In this document: in pieces, positions 9,309-17,893 of the stretch
Position numbering within the stretch: position 1 is the stretch's first letter
Layout: each line of letters opens with the position of its first letter
Assembly (NCBI GenBank): GCA_910574885.1
Contig: CAJTDD010000009.1
Span: forward strand, 84,157 to 148,156
DNA from: Lachnospiraceae bacterium
GTDB taxonomy: Bacteria; Bacillota; Clostridia; Lachnospirales; Lachnospiraceae
Length of the DNA stretch: 64,000 bases
Direction: 5' to 3'
Translations under genes and position numbers: made by a program
Notes under the pieces: generated by a model
What the model was told of the DNA's origin: nothing
Database searches by the model: none
The model's input: only the letters and a program-made list of their open reading frames with translations

Positions 9309-10399
9309 TGAAGATTTATGCTTATTATCTGCCCCAATATCACGAAATTCCGGAAAACGATGAATGGTGGGGAAAAGGATTTACGGAATGGAGAAATGTA
9401 AAGGCTGCAATTCCCCTATATAAAGGTCACCACCAGCCTCGCATCCCATATCATGAGAATTATTACAATTTGTTAGACAAGAATACTGTTGAATGGCAGA
9501 CTTCATTAATGAAGAAATATCATGTAGACGGTCTGGTCTACTATCATTATTATTTTAGAGGAAAACTTTTACTGGATAAACCAGCAGAAAACCTCTTGAA
9601 ATGGAAAGATATAGACCAAAAGTTTTTCTTTTGTTGGGCGAATCATCCATGGATTCGCTCCTGGGAAGGTAAAAAAGAAACGATTATGCCGCTGGACTAC
9701 GGCAAAGAGGAAGATTGGGAGAAACATTTTAGGTATCTCTTGCAATTCTTCAAAGATATCAGATATGAGAAGAAAGATAATAAGCCGCTTTTCTGTATAT
9801 TTAAGAGTGAATTTACTGAAAAAAACAGGATGTTTACATATTTTAATAAGCGATGTAAAGAAGAAGGATTTGATGGCATTTATTTGATAGAAACATTTTC
9901 TGGTGAAATATCATTAGATTCTTTTCTTCAAAACTTATGGCCGGAAACCAACAAAGTTGTTTTCAGGGAGCCGGCAATTCAGACGTTTGCTTGGAAAAAT
10001 TACAATCATTCTTATTACGCGCGCGGCAAGCGAAAATTATTAAATATCCTGAGGAATCATAATATATACAGAAAACCAGCTATCTATGATGGAAACAAAC
10101 TGATGAAACAAAAAATAAATTGTTACAAAAAAAATGAACTGGAAATTCCATGCGTTTGGTTTGAATGGGATAATACCCCAAGACATAAGCAAAGGGGATA
10201 TGTTATTACACCGTATGATAAAGGATTGTTCCGTATTTTTATGGATTGTATATCAGAAAAGGAATATCTGTTTATTAATGCATGGAATGAGTGGGCAGAG
10301 GGCATGATGCTTGAGCCTACGAAAAAAGATGGATGCAAGTATTTAGAATGGATAAGAGAATGGAGAAATGGGAATGAAAATAGGTCTGTTGGGATTTGA
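9305..10399 (+). CDS. WbsX-like glycosyltransferase
   Basis: This 364-residue protein begins with the WbsX-family signature AYYLPQYHEIPENDEWWG followed by KGFTEWRNV, and ends with the family motif FINAWNEWAEGMMLEP. WbsX proteins occur in O-antigen and capsule clusters of many phyla and are thought to be glycosyltransferases with a TIM-barrel-like look. Two adjacent ATG codons are available at 9305 and 9308; the first overlaps the upstream stop. The gene ends inside the next one, so it belongs to the same translationally coupled run. Confidence 0.85.
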   Translation: MMKIYAYYLPQYHEIPENDEWWGKGFTEWRNVKAAIPLYKGHHQPRIPYHENYYNLLDKNTVEWQTSLMKKYHVDGLVYYHYYFRGKLLLDKPAENLLKWKDIDQKFFFCWANHPWIRSWEGKKETIMPLDYGKEEDWEKHFRYLLQFFKDIRYEKKDNKPLFCIFKSEFTEKNRMFTYFNKRCKEEGFDGIYLIETFSGEISLDSFLQNLWPETNKVVFREPAIQTFAWKNYNHSYYARGKRKLLNILRNHNIYRKPAIYDGNKLMKQKINCYKKNELEIPCVWFEWDNTPRHKQRGYVITPYDKGLFRIFMDCISEKEYLFINAWNEWAEGMMLEPTKKDGCKYLEWIREWRNGNENRSVGI

Positions 10400-11525
10400 A
10401 CTAGAATCTCCTAATAAAGGGTGTGAAGCCCTTTCTTACGCATTTATAGATTTCTTACAGGCAAATAGAAAAGAGGGGAATTTGACGATATATGTATTAG
10501 ATTCAGAATGCTGTGGCGAATTCCCCAAGTATTTTCCAGATATTGATTTTATCCCTGTACCTCTAAGGATTAAGGAGCCTAGACTTAGATGGATTAGAGC
10601 GATTGCAAAATGTGACTTTGTATTTGATATTACCATGGGAGATAGTTTCTCTGATATTTACTCAAAAGAATATTGCATGGGTTTGATAAAACGTAAATGG
10701 GCAGCAGAGCTGCTCAATCGGAGATACATATTGATGCCGCAGACATATGGTCCTTTCGTTGATGATGTAATCAGAAAAAGAGCGATTCAAATCATTACGA
10801 AAGCATATAAAGTGTTTTCCAGAGATAAAGTATCTATAGAATATTTGAGAAAATTAGGAGTGAAGAAAGACATTACGGAATGTATTGATCTTGCATTTAT
10901 GCTTCCATATGATAAAACTAGATATACGGTGGATAGAGCCAGGAAAAATCTTGGAATTAATATATCTGGTTTGTTGTGGAAAGGCGGATTTAACAGTGAT
11001 GACCAATTTGGCTTAACTATTAATTACAGGAAGTACATACGCACAATTATAGAGACATATGTGGATTGTACAGAATGGAATGTTCACTTAATTCCCCATG
11101 TTATAGATTTGAACCCTGAAGCACATGATGACGATTACTTAACTTTGAAGGCTTTGCACGCTGAATTCCCTAAAACACTGTTATCACCAATTTTTACAAA
11201 TCCAATTGATGCTAAAAGTTATATCGCAAATATGGATTGCTTTATTGGAGCTAGAATGCATTCGGCTATCGCGGCCTTTTCATCAGGCGTAGCCGCAATA
11301 CCAGTAACGTATAGCCGTAAATTTGAGGGATTATTTAATACATTAAATTATCCTTACTTAATTCATGGAAAAGAATATGACACTGACCTTGCAATTAAGA
11401 AGACCGTCGAATATGTAAATAATTACCAACTGCTTTATGGGAAAATTCAAGAAACAGAATTTCTCATCGAAGAAAAGGTGAAACAACTGAAAAAAAGATT
11501 GAAATATATTATAGATGGAGTATAG
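10374..11525 (+). CDS. Polysaccharide pyruvyltransferase family protein (WcaK-like)
   Basis: The protein has the pyruvyltransferase layout: GLLGFELESPNKGCEALSYAF at the start (the usual N-x-G-D/CEA), an MGDSFSDIY stretch, LMPQTYGPF, and the late GARMHSAIAAFSSGVAAIPVTYS block, which corresponds to the GxRxHxxI...PxxxxxY motif. Members add a pyruvate ketal to a sugar from phosphoenolpyruvate, or act as glycosyltransferase-fold relatives. The ATG at 10374 is chosen over 10368 because the GGAG at 10362-10365 is too close to the first ATG. It overlaps the WbsX gene by 26 bases. Confidence 0.82.
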   Translation: MKIGLLGFELESPNKGCEALSYAFIDFLQANRKEGNLTIYVLDSECCGEFPKYFPDIDFIPVPLRIKEPRLRWIRAIAKCDFVFDITMGDSFSDIYSKEYCMGLIKRKWAAELLNRRYILMPQTYGPFVDDVIRKRAIQIITKAYKVFSRDKVSIEYLRKLGVKKDITECIDLAFMLPYDKTRYTVDRARKNLGINISGLLWKGGFNSDDQFGLTINYRKYIRTIIETYVDCTEWNVHLIPHVIDLNPEAHDDDYLTLKALHAEFPKTLLSPIFTNPIDAKSYIANMDCFIGARMHSAIAAFSSGVAAIPVTYSRKFEGLFNTLNYPYLIHGKEYDTDLAIKKTVEYVNNYQLLYGKIQETEFLIEEKVKQLKKRLKYIIDGV

Positions 11526-11534
11526 AAAATAAAG

Positions 11535-12428
11535 ATGGGATTTATTAGTAAAATTAAAAGATTCAAATCGGCAATAAGGTTTGGAGGTTATAACGAGATT
11601 AAGATATCGAAGATTGACTATGCTCATTGTCTGGACGGAAAGAATATATTAATTACTGGCGCTTCTGGCGGGATAGGATATGAAATTGCTAAAAAGTGCT
11701 GTTCTTGCGGAGCAAGTGTAATTATTACAGGTAGAAATGAAGAAAAGTTGAAAAAGGCTAAGGAGACGATTGGAACGTCTATAGACTATTTACAATGGGA
11801 TATAACCGATATAGACTCTTTAAAAAATAAGCTTGAAATAGTTTTGCTTATGTTTGATGGGAAGATCGATTGTTTGGTTAATAACGCAGGATTACAGCCG
11901 CATGAATTTTTCCCCAATGTGAGTGAAAAAGAGTGGAATGTAATATATGATACAAATAGTAAAGGTCTTTTTTTCTTGACTCAGGAGCTTTGCAGACATT
12001 GGAGCGGACAAAAAGCAAATATTTATACCCGAGGGCATAGCGTAATGCATGCCCCTTGCGGGGCGGATGGACTCCGTCCGTTAAAGTATAGGAAGGTAAT
12101 AAACATAGATTCTCAGGGGGGATTCGTTGGAGCGGCGTACCCATACAGAATGGTCAAATGGGACATAAGAGGTTTGACGAGAGGCTTGGGTTTAAAATTA
12201 GCAAAAGATGGGGTACTGGTAAATGCAATAGCGCCAGGAATTGTTAAGACTGGAATGCAGCCGTTTTCTTTAGAACAAGGAAATAATACTTATTGCGCTC
12301 AGAATCCTTTGAATAGAATATGCCTTCCCGAAGAAGTTGCGGAAATGGCTGTGTTTATGATAAGTGATGCATGTAATTTTTTGGTAGGACAAACCATACT
12401 GATGGATGGAGGATACTCACTAAAGTGA
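11535..12428 (+). CDS. SDR-family oxidoreductase carrying an in-frame palindromic insertion
   Basis: This classical short-chain dehydrogenase has TGASGGIG at 41-48, NNAG near 116-119, catalytic S193, and Y204-x3-K208 (YRMVK). Residues 162-185 (from NIYTRG to PLKY) do not fit the family. They are encoded by a 75-nt palindromic repeat that is also found in non-coding DNA at 62216. The insertion sits just before the strand VINIDSQ that carries the catalytic serine, keeps the frame and leaves all catalytic residues, so the enzyme may still work. In capsule clusters such SDRs can reduce a keto-sugar or pentulose phosphate before CDP activation; that role is inferred from the licD and cytidylyltransferase genes. 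Confidence 0.87.
   Translation: MGFISKIKRFKSAIRFGGYNEIKISKIDYAHCLDGKNILITGASGGIGYEIAKKCCSCGASVIITGRNEEKLKKAKETIGTSIDYLQWDITDIDSLKNKLEIVLLMFDGKIDCLVNNAGLQPHEFFPNVSEKEWNVIYDTNSKGLFFLTQELCRHWSGQKANIYTRGHSVMHAPCGADGLRPLKYRKVINIDSQGGFVGAAYPYRMVKWDIRGLTRGLGLKLAKDGVLVNAIAPGIVKTGMQPFSLEQGNNTYCAQNPLNRICLPEEVAEMAVFMISDACNFLVGQTILMDGGYSLK
12016..12090 (+). repeat. Palindromic repeat element, copy 1 (inside the SDR gene)
   Basis: A 75-nt block starting CAAATATTTATACCC and ending AAAGTATA matches 62216-62290 at about 65 of 75 positions. It contains back-to-back hairpins: GCCCC-TTGC-GGGGC and CGGATGG-ACT-CCGTCCG. The short end repeats are TATAC and GTATA. The length is a multiple of three and the reading frame through it has no stop codon. 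The layout resembles the protein-coding palindromic elements described in Rickettsia, although no sequence relation is claimed. Confidence 0.85.
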
Positions 12429-12438
12429 GCATAATGTA

Positions 12439-14124
12439 ATGAATAATATTAAAAACATTGAACTGATTGTACATTCTCTCAAGGTACATAACATTGATCA
12501 AATTGTAATTAGTCCGGGTGGAACGAATCAAGTTTTTGCAAAAGCGGTACAAGACGATTCTTTTTTTACCTGCTATTCAGTTGTTGATGAAAGAAGTGCG
12601 ATTTATTTTGCAATTGGGTTATATCTTCAACTGAGGAAACCAATCGTGGCATCTTGCACAAGTGCGCAGGCTACACGGAATTATATTCCTGGTCTTACAG
12701 AAGGGTTTTATAAAAAGATTCCGATTCTTGCAATTACTATGTCTAAACATCCCAGATTCCTATTTCAGGAATATATGCAGGCGCCGAATCAGGCGTCGCT
12801 TCCGAATGACTGTGTCAAACACTCATACATACTTCCTTGTATTGCGGATGAAAACGATATTCTTTATTCGTCACGGCAGATCGATGAATCAATCCTCGAG
12901 CTGACGCATAACGGCAACGGTCCTGTGCAGCTTTGCGTTCCGTGGCTTGACTTCCCATTGAAATCAACAGAGCCTGACATAAAGACAATTAGGAGAATCG
13001 GAATAAATGAAATAGGAAAGCTTGATATTGAAAAGAAAAGAATATTAGTTTGTATTGGAGAACATTTGCCATTTTGTAACGAATTTGTCTCAGAGTTGGA
13101 GAAATTTTGTGAAAGAAACGACGTTGTGGTTTATACGAACCATCTATCGAACTACCATGGGAAATATACGATTCAAGGGAATTTACCATTACTGGTAATA
13201 GATTTTAAAGTATTTATGGAAAATCTAAAACCGGACATATTAATTACGATTGGCGGACAAACAGGGGATTATCCTTTTTATAATCTTTTCTCAAGAAATG
13301 ATATTCAAGGAGTTGAACACTGGAGAGTGTCCATAGACGGTGATATAGTTGATACCTATGATAAGTTGACTCTGGTTATTCAGGCTGATGAGCAGGAATT
13401 TTTTGAAAAGCTCAATGCGTTAGAAGTGAAAGAGCCGCCAGCACATAACTTTTACAAAAGATGGTCTGAATATTTTTGTTCAATTAAAACAGATATCAAT
13501 GTACCATTTTCTGCTGTTTCAATTGCACAGACACTTTCAAAAAAAATACCAAAGAATTCTATACTGCAATTTTCTATTCTAAATAGCCTGAGAATATGGA
13601 ATATGTTTCATATAGATCCTTCAATAGAATGCTATTCTAATGTCGGAGCTTTTGGAATTGATGGAGGCATGTCAACACTTATTGGACAAAGTGTGGTTAC
13701 TGACAAAATGTCTTTTTTGATTATTGGAGATTTAGCTTTCTTATATGATTTAAATTCTATTAGTATACGTCATATAAAGAACAATTTAAAAATATTGGTC
13801 GTAAATAACGCCGGAGGAGTTGAGTTCAAGCTCTGGGGTGGAAACTTAAAAAGTATTGACAGATACATTGCTGCTTCAGGGCATTTTAAAAATGCAGAGG
13901 GATGGGCAAAAACATGTGGATTTAAATATATTACAGCAAAGACAAAAAAGGAATTTGAAGAAAGAACAGATGCGTTTATTATGGAATCTTCTTATCCTGT
14001 TCTGCTAGAAGCATTTGTTTCAGATACAGATGAAAGTGAAGCATATTCCAATATGATTACAGGCAATAAGTCCCTGACAATTAAGGATAAGGCAAAATTT
14101 GCAATTAAACGGATGATAAGATAG
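12439..14124 (+). CDS. Thiamine-diphosphate-dependent enzyme, MenD-like
   Basis: This 561-residue protein shows the three-domain ThDP enzyme plan. The N-terminal Pyr domain carries VISPGGTNQ (MenD has SPGSR at this point), an ERSAIYFAIGLYLQL activation-glutamate region and SCTSAQATRNYIPGLTEGF. The C-terminal PP domain has the ThDP/Mg motif G430-D-L-A-F-L-Y-D-L-N through VVNNAGG, closely like MenD. No other menaquinone genes are nearby, and the SPGG change and capsule setting argue for another 2-oxoacid decarboxylation or carboligation, perhaps making an unusual side-chain or sugar precursor together with the adjoining SDR (inference). Cytoplasmic. Confidence 0.82.
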   Translation: MNNIKNIELIVHSLKVHNIDQIVISPGGTNQVFAKAVQDDSFFTCYSVVDERSAIYFAIGLYLQLRKPIVASCTSAQATRNYIPGLTEGFYKKIPILAITMSKHPRFLFQEYMQAPNQASLPNDCVKHSYILPCIADENDILYSSRQIDESILELTHNGNGPVQLCVPWLDFPLKSTEPDIKTIRRIGINEIGKLDIEKKRILVCIGEHLPFCNEFVSELEKFCERNDVVVYTNHLSNYHGKYTIQGNLPLLVIDFKVFMENLKPDILITIGGQTGDYPFYNLFSRNDIQGVEHWRVSIDGDIVDTYDKLTLVIQADEQEFFEKLNALEVKEPPAHNFYKRWSEYFCSIKTDINVPFSAVSIAQTLSKKIPKNSILQFSILNSLRIWNMFHIDPSIECYSNVGAFGIDGGMSTLIGQSVVTDKMSFLIIGDLAFLYDLNSISIRHIKNNLKILVVNNAGGVEFKLWGGNLKSIDRYIAASGHFKNAEGWAKTCGFKYITAKTKKEFEERTDAFIMESSYPVLLEAFVSDTDESEAYSNMITGNKSLTIKDKAKFAIKRMIR

Positions 14125-14132
14125 GGCAAAGT

Positions 14133-15626
14133 ATGAATGAAAAGAAAAAAACATTGACAAATCTGACGGTTGGTGTTGTTACCCAGCTCATCGTTATAGC
14201 GTTGGGTCTCATTGTTCCAAGAATTGTTTTAGTCAATTATGGATCGGATACAAATGGTTTAATCAACACGATTGGGCAGATTTTTACATATATGGCGCTT
14301 CTTGAAGCTGGAATTTCGGTATCAGCAAGAAATGCTTTTTATAAACCAATCAAGGAAAAAGATAGAGACGATATTTCGTTTGTGGCTTCGCTTGCAAGAA
14401 AATATTACAAAAGAGTATCGTTTGTGTATTTGTTGACGGTTATTTTGCTTTCGTTTTTACTTCCTTTCATATTGAAAACTTCTGTTCCCTATTGGACTAT
14501 CTGTATCTATACTCTCTTTGAAGGGCTGACATCTGTAGTTACGTTCTATTTTATAAATACTTGGATCACATTTCTTAGAGCTAAAGGATGTTCCTATATT
14601 ATTAATATTTTTTCACTTATAAGCCGGATTCTCTGTTATGGTGTTAAGATGGCGCTTTCTTTGCGCTCTGTGAATATCGCATTTATTCAGTTTGGGTACT
14701 TCGTAGTTTCGCTCATCCAACTTGTACTCTACTATTTATATATGAAAAATAAATTTGGGTGGATAAACTATAATGTTGACACTGGAGATGCAATATTACC
14801 TGATAAAAATGCGAATTTGATTTCTGAGATTGCATGGGTCGTGTTTTCTTCGACGGATATGATTGTTCTTTCGATTTTTGTTTCGACATCAGCATCAAGT
14901 GTGTATTCCATATACAATATGGTGTTTGTCGCTTTGCAGGGTCTTTTAAACTCTGTGTACTCATCTATTAATTACCATCTTGGTTTGGAGTATAATAGTG
15001 GTAATATTGACAGATATATTAAATTACATGATTCATTTATGAGCGTATTTGTAGGAAGCATATCAATCTTAATGTCAGTATGTTACTTTTTAATTATACC
15101 TTTTGTGAATTTATACACAAGCGGCGTGAATGACACGAATTATATTTATGATTTTTTGCCCCTTTTGTTCTGCCTGGTTCAAATTCTTTCTTGGAGCAGA
15201 TATGTAACGGGAAACTTGATAGGCATATCATTCAGGCAAAAACCTGCAGTTAAAGTTAATATAGCAGAAGCAATGATTAATTTATTATTATCATTGATTT
15301 TGGTCTGGAAAATGGGAATAGAGGGTGTTTTGTCAGCAACGGTAGTTGCGCTTCCTTTAAAAGTGATCTACTGCACATACATTTCTGATATTGTAATACT
15401 AAAAAGAAAACCTATGAAAACAGTTTCTATACTTGGAATTAATTATTTCTTGTTTTTCGTTTACGTATTGCTTTATAGATTTATCAACATTAAAATTAGC
15501 AATTATTTTCAGTTTTTCGTAAGTGGGCTATTTATTACTTTATTTGTTGGAATAAGTTTCATCTTAGCTAATCTCCTTGTCAATCAAGACGCTATTGAAA
15601 TGATTAAATCGATAAAGCATAGATAA
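14133..15626 (+). CDS. Wzx-like polysaccharide flippase
   Basis: This 497-residue very hydrophobic protein has about twelve to fourteen membrane spans and the MOP/Wzx-type start TNLTVGVVTQLIVIALGLIVPRIVLVNYGSDTNGL. Such proteins flip undecaprenyl-linked repeat units to the outer face before Wzy polymerisation. It is the last gene of the cluster and is followed by a hairpin at 15665-15685. Together with the polymerase gene at 7057 it makes the locus Wzx/Wzy-dependent. Chain-length and export genes are not visible and probably lie upstream of the window. Confidence 0.87.
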   Translation: MNEKKKTLTNLTVGVVTQLIVIALGLIVPRIVLVNYGSDTNGLINTIGQIFTYMALLEAGISVSARNAFYKPIKEKDRDDISFVASLARKYYKRVSFVYLLTVILLSFLLPFILKTSVPYWTICIYTLFEGLTSVVTFYFINTWITFLRAKGCSYIINIFSLISRILCYGVKMALSLRSVNIAFIQFGYFVVSLIQLVLYYLYMKNKFGWINYNVDTGDAILPDKNANLISEIAWVVFSSTDMIVLSIFVSTSASSVYSIYNMVFVALQGLLNSVYSSINYHLGLEYNSGNIDRYIKLHDSFMSVFVGSISILMSVCYFLIIPFVNLYTSGVNDTNYIYDFLPLLFCLVQILSWSRYVTGNLIGISFRQKPAVKVNIAEAMINLLLSLILVWKMGIEGVLSATVVALPLKVIYCTYISDIVILKRKPMKTVSILGINYFLFFVYVLLYRFINIKISNYFQFFVSGLFITLFVGISFILANLLVNQDAIEMIKSIKHR

Positions 15627-15664
15627 TTTCCAAACCTGTGAAACAAGAAATTGAATTTGCCAGT

Positions 15665-15685
15665 CCCTCTCCTGTAGGGAGAGGG
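15665..15685 (+). terminator. Probable terminator of the polysaccharide operon
   Basis: CCCTCTCC and GGAGAGGG form a perfect 8-bp stem with a 5-base loop, 39 bases after the flippase stop. The following bases (GATTCTTATAA) are only moderately T-rich, so intrinsic termination may be partial. The next gene runs on the opposite strand. Confidence 0.6.
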
Positions 15686-15767
15686 GATTCTTATAATATC
15701 AGGTGGCGGTTCAATTTTCTGTCAAATAAAACAAAGTTTTCTCCCGCCGTACCTGAATTAGAGCAAT

Positions 15768-17012
15768 TTACACCGAAAACTTCTTGAAAATATTCCTTGT
15801 ACGGACAGCAATCACCAACGAAACAGCGCCTGAAAATAAAATCACAGCATATTCAAACCCTTTACAAATCTCAAACAGGACGCCATACAACGCATTGCCT
15901 AAGGGCTGCGCACACATCGAAACGGTAAATATAACCGCAATCACCTTCCCAATCAAATTCTGCGGAGTTTCCGCCTGTATAAACGACATCATTTGCACGG
16001 TAAGAACCGTTGAAAATACCATAATTGTAAAACAACATACAGTTATAACGATGTAGTTAATCATTCCAGATGAAAACAATATCAATGACGCCGCAATCGG
16101 AAACACGCTCGCCGCACAGGAAATCACCAGATTCCCCGCTTTACGGACTTCCAGCCTGTTTGCAAAAATACCTGCGCCGATACCGCCGGAAAGTCCTCCT
16201 GCCGCCAACGCCCCTTCTGCAAAACCATAAAGCCTGTTCGCCTGCGCGGCTTCTAAATCGAATACTTCCGTTACCAGATATGGCAGTGCGACCGTAATCA
16301 TGGAGGCTAAGAATAAATTAATCCCGCAGATTACAAGAAGGGTTTTTCCGATTACCGGTTTCTCTATCCGGATAAACCGGATACTTTCCGCAAAATCATT
16401 TTTTGCCGTCTTCAAAATACCGCCCTTCAAAGACTGTTTCCGGAACGGTATTTGAATGAAAATCTCCATGACCGCCGATATAAAAAAACATACCATGCAA
16501 ACCCACAATACAGGCTTTAAACCATATGTACTGTATAAAATACCTCCAAGCACAGGCCCGATTAGCGAAGCAAAAGAACTTATGGTATTGATAACAGAAT
16601 TAGCCGCTATAAAATGTTCTTGGCTGGTAAGCGCAGGAATACTTGCCTGTACGGACGGCTGATATGCGCCCGCAATGCCGTATAAAAGCATTAACGTAAC
16701 CGTCAGAAGCAAAATGATATTTTCCCCGTCCATAAGCAGGGAAAATGTCAGGATTACCGCCGCAGTAAAGAAATCCAATATTACCATAATATTTCTCTTA
16801 TTGACCCTGTCCGCGACAATTCCCCCAACCGGGGAAAGCAGAATAGCAGGAATAAAAGCGCACGCGGTAACGGTTCCGTAGAGCGCAGACGAGCCGGTCA
16901 GATTCAATAAGTATAAGGGTAACGCAAACCGGACTGCAGCGTTGCCAAAGAGTGATATAATCTGACCAACGACGACTAAGGTGAAATCTTTTGAAAATAG
17001 TTTTTGATTCAT
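15768..17012 (-). CDS. Major facilitator superfamily efflux transporter
   Basis: This 414-residue protein has about twelve membrane spans and begins LFSKDFTLVVVGQIISLFGNAAVRFALPLYLLNLTGS. It carries the cytoplasmic loop GGIVADRVNKRNIMV, a variant of the MFS motif A, after span 2. It resembles the MFS_3/Mef-type multidrug and macrolide exporters. The gene lies 16 bases after the TetR gene on the same strand, so the two form an operon with the regulator first, a common arrangement for inducible drug efflux. A GGAGG-like site (GAGGG) precedes the ATG. The substrate is not predictable. Confidence 0.85.
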   Translation of the reverse strand: MNQKLFSKDFTLVVVGQIISLFGNAAVRFALPLYLLNLTGSSALYGTVTACAFIPAILLSPVGGIVADRVNKRNIMVILDFFTAAVILTFSLLMDGENIILLLTVTLMLLYGIAGAYQPSVQASIPALTSQEHFIAANSVINTISSFASLIGPVLGGILYSTYGLKPVLWVCMVCFFISAVMEIFIQIPFRKQSLKGGILKTAKNDFAESIRFIRIEKPVIGKTLLVICGINLFLASMITVALPYLVTEVFDLEAAQANRLYGFAEGALAAGGLSGGIGAGIFANRLEVRKAGNLVISCAASVFPIAASLILFSSGMINYIVITVCCFTIMVFSTVLTVQMMSFIQAETPQNLIGKVIAVIFTVSMCAQPLGNALYGVLFEICKGFEYAVILFSGAVSLVIAVRTRNIFKKFSV

Positions 17013-17028
17013 TTTCTAACCCTCCATT

Positions 17029-17682
17029 TTATTTGCTCTTTTGGTAAATAGCTGTCAGTTCCAGTAATCTTTCTAACATTTCATCGTCTATGATATCGAG
17101 TCCGAATCCCTGCATCATCTGGCTGAAAACCATAAACTTACGGTGGGATTCTTCCTCGGTGCTGTCGAATATCATAGGATTCATCCAGACATTAGCCGCA
17201 AGTAAAATCAGTTCGGCAAGTTGTTCCGGATAATCCGTTTCGATAGAACCGTCTGAAATTCCCTGCCTAATAATGGGCAAAATATAATCAGGCGCCACAT
17301 TATCAACGGTGTCATGCAAAAGGCTGAAAAGAAGCTTAGGATTATTATGGAAATCTGGGGCTACCGTGAAAATGTCATTCTGTACGCGGCGGGAGATGGA
17401 CTCTTTAAAAATTGTTTTCAGCTTTTCTTTGCCGTTTAAGTCTGGACAGTCACGGATTACGGTAAGCAGTTGGTTCGATTCAGCCGTCATCCTGTCTGTA
17501 ACGGCTAATAAAATGTCTTCCTTTGACTTAAAATGATGGTAGATAGCGCCTTTGCTGAGTCCACCTAATTGATTGATGATATCCTGGATGGAAGTATGCT
17601 CGTAACCTTTTTCCATAAATAGACGGAAAGAGACAGATAATATTCGATTGACGGTTTCTTCCGGGTGCTTATTTCGTGCCAT
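17029..17682 (-). CDS. TetR/AcrR-family transcriptional repressor
   Basis: This 217-residue protein has an N-terminal TetR helix-turn-helix: residues 8-55, with SVSFRLFMEKGYEHTSIQDI then GLSKGAIYHHFKSKEDIL. A helical ligand-binding C-terminal domain follows. It is transcribed first in an operon with the MFS pump. Two near-identical palindromes lie just upstream of the start codon (17699-17742), so it most likely represses its own operon and releases on binding a compound exported by the pump. That ligand link is inference from context. Confidence 0.9.
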   Translation of the reverse strand: MARNKHPEETVNRILSVSFRLFMEKGYEHTSIQDIINQLGGLSKGAIYHHFKSKEDILLAVTDRMTAESNQLLTVIRDCPDLNGKEKLKTIFKESISRRVQNDIFTVAPDFHNNPKLLFSLLHDTVDNVAPDYILPIIRQGISDGSIETDYPEQLAELILLAANVWMNPMIFDSTEEESHRKFMVFSQMMQGFGLDIIDDEMLERLLELTAIYQKSK

Positions 17683-17698
17683 TGCTTTTACCTCTTAT

Positions 17699-17742
17699 AC
17701 ATACTTTTGGTATGTTTGCATGTTAACATACCGTTGGTATGT
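17699..17742. promoter_or_regulatory. Twin TetR operators
   Basis: Two copies of ACATAC-N5-GTATGT lie at 17699-17715 and 17726-17742, centres 27 bp apart, directly upstream of the tetR start. Their symmetry and position fit binding of two repressor dimers over the tetR-MFS promoter. Confidence 0.8.
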
Positions 17743-17893
17743 TTGTCAAGGAGTTTGTTGATTTTGTGAAGAGGAGTTTGGGAAATATATCTCCAAATAG
17801 TGCAAAGATATCCGATTCTATGCAAACACCAATCCATAAAACAGGCTAAAATACATTCAAACAGCAAATATGGATTTTGGAGGTATACATTTT

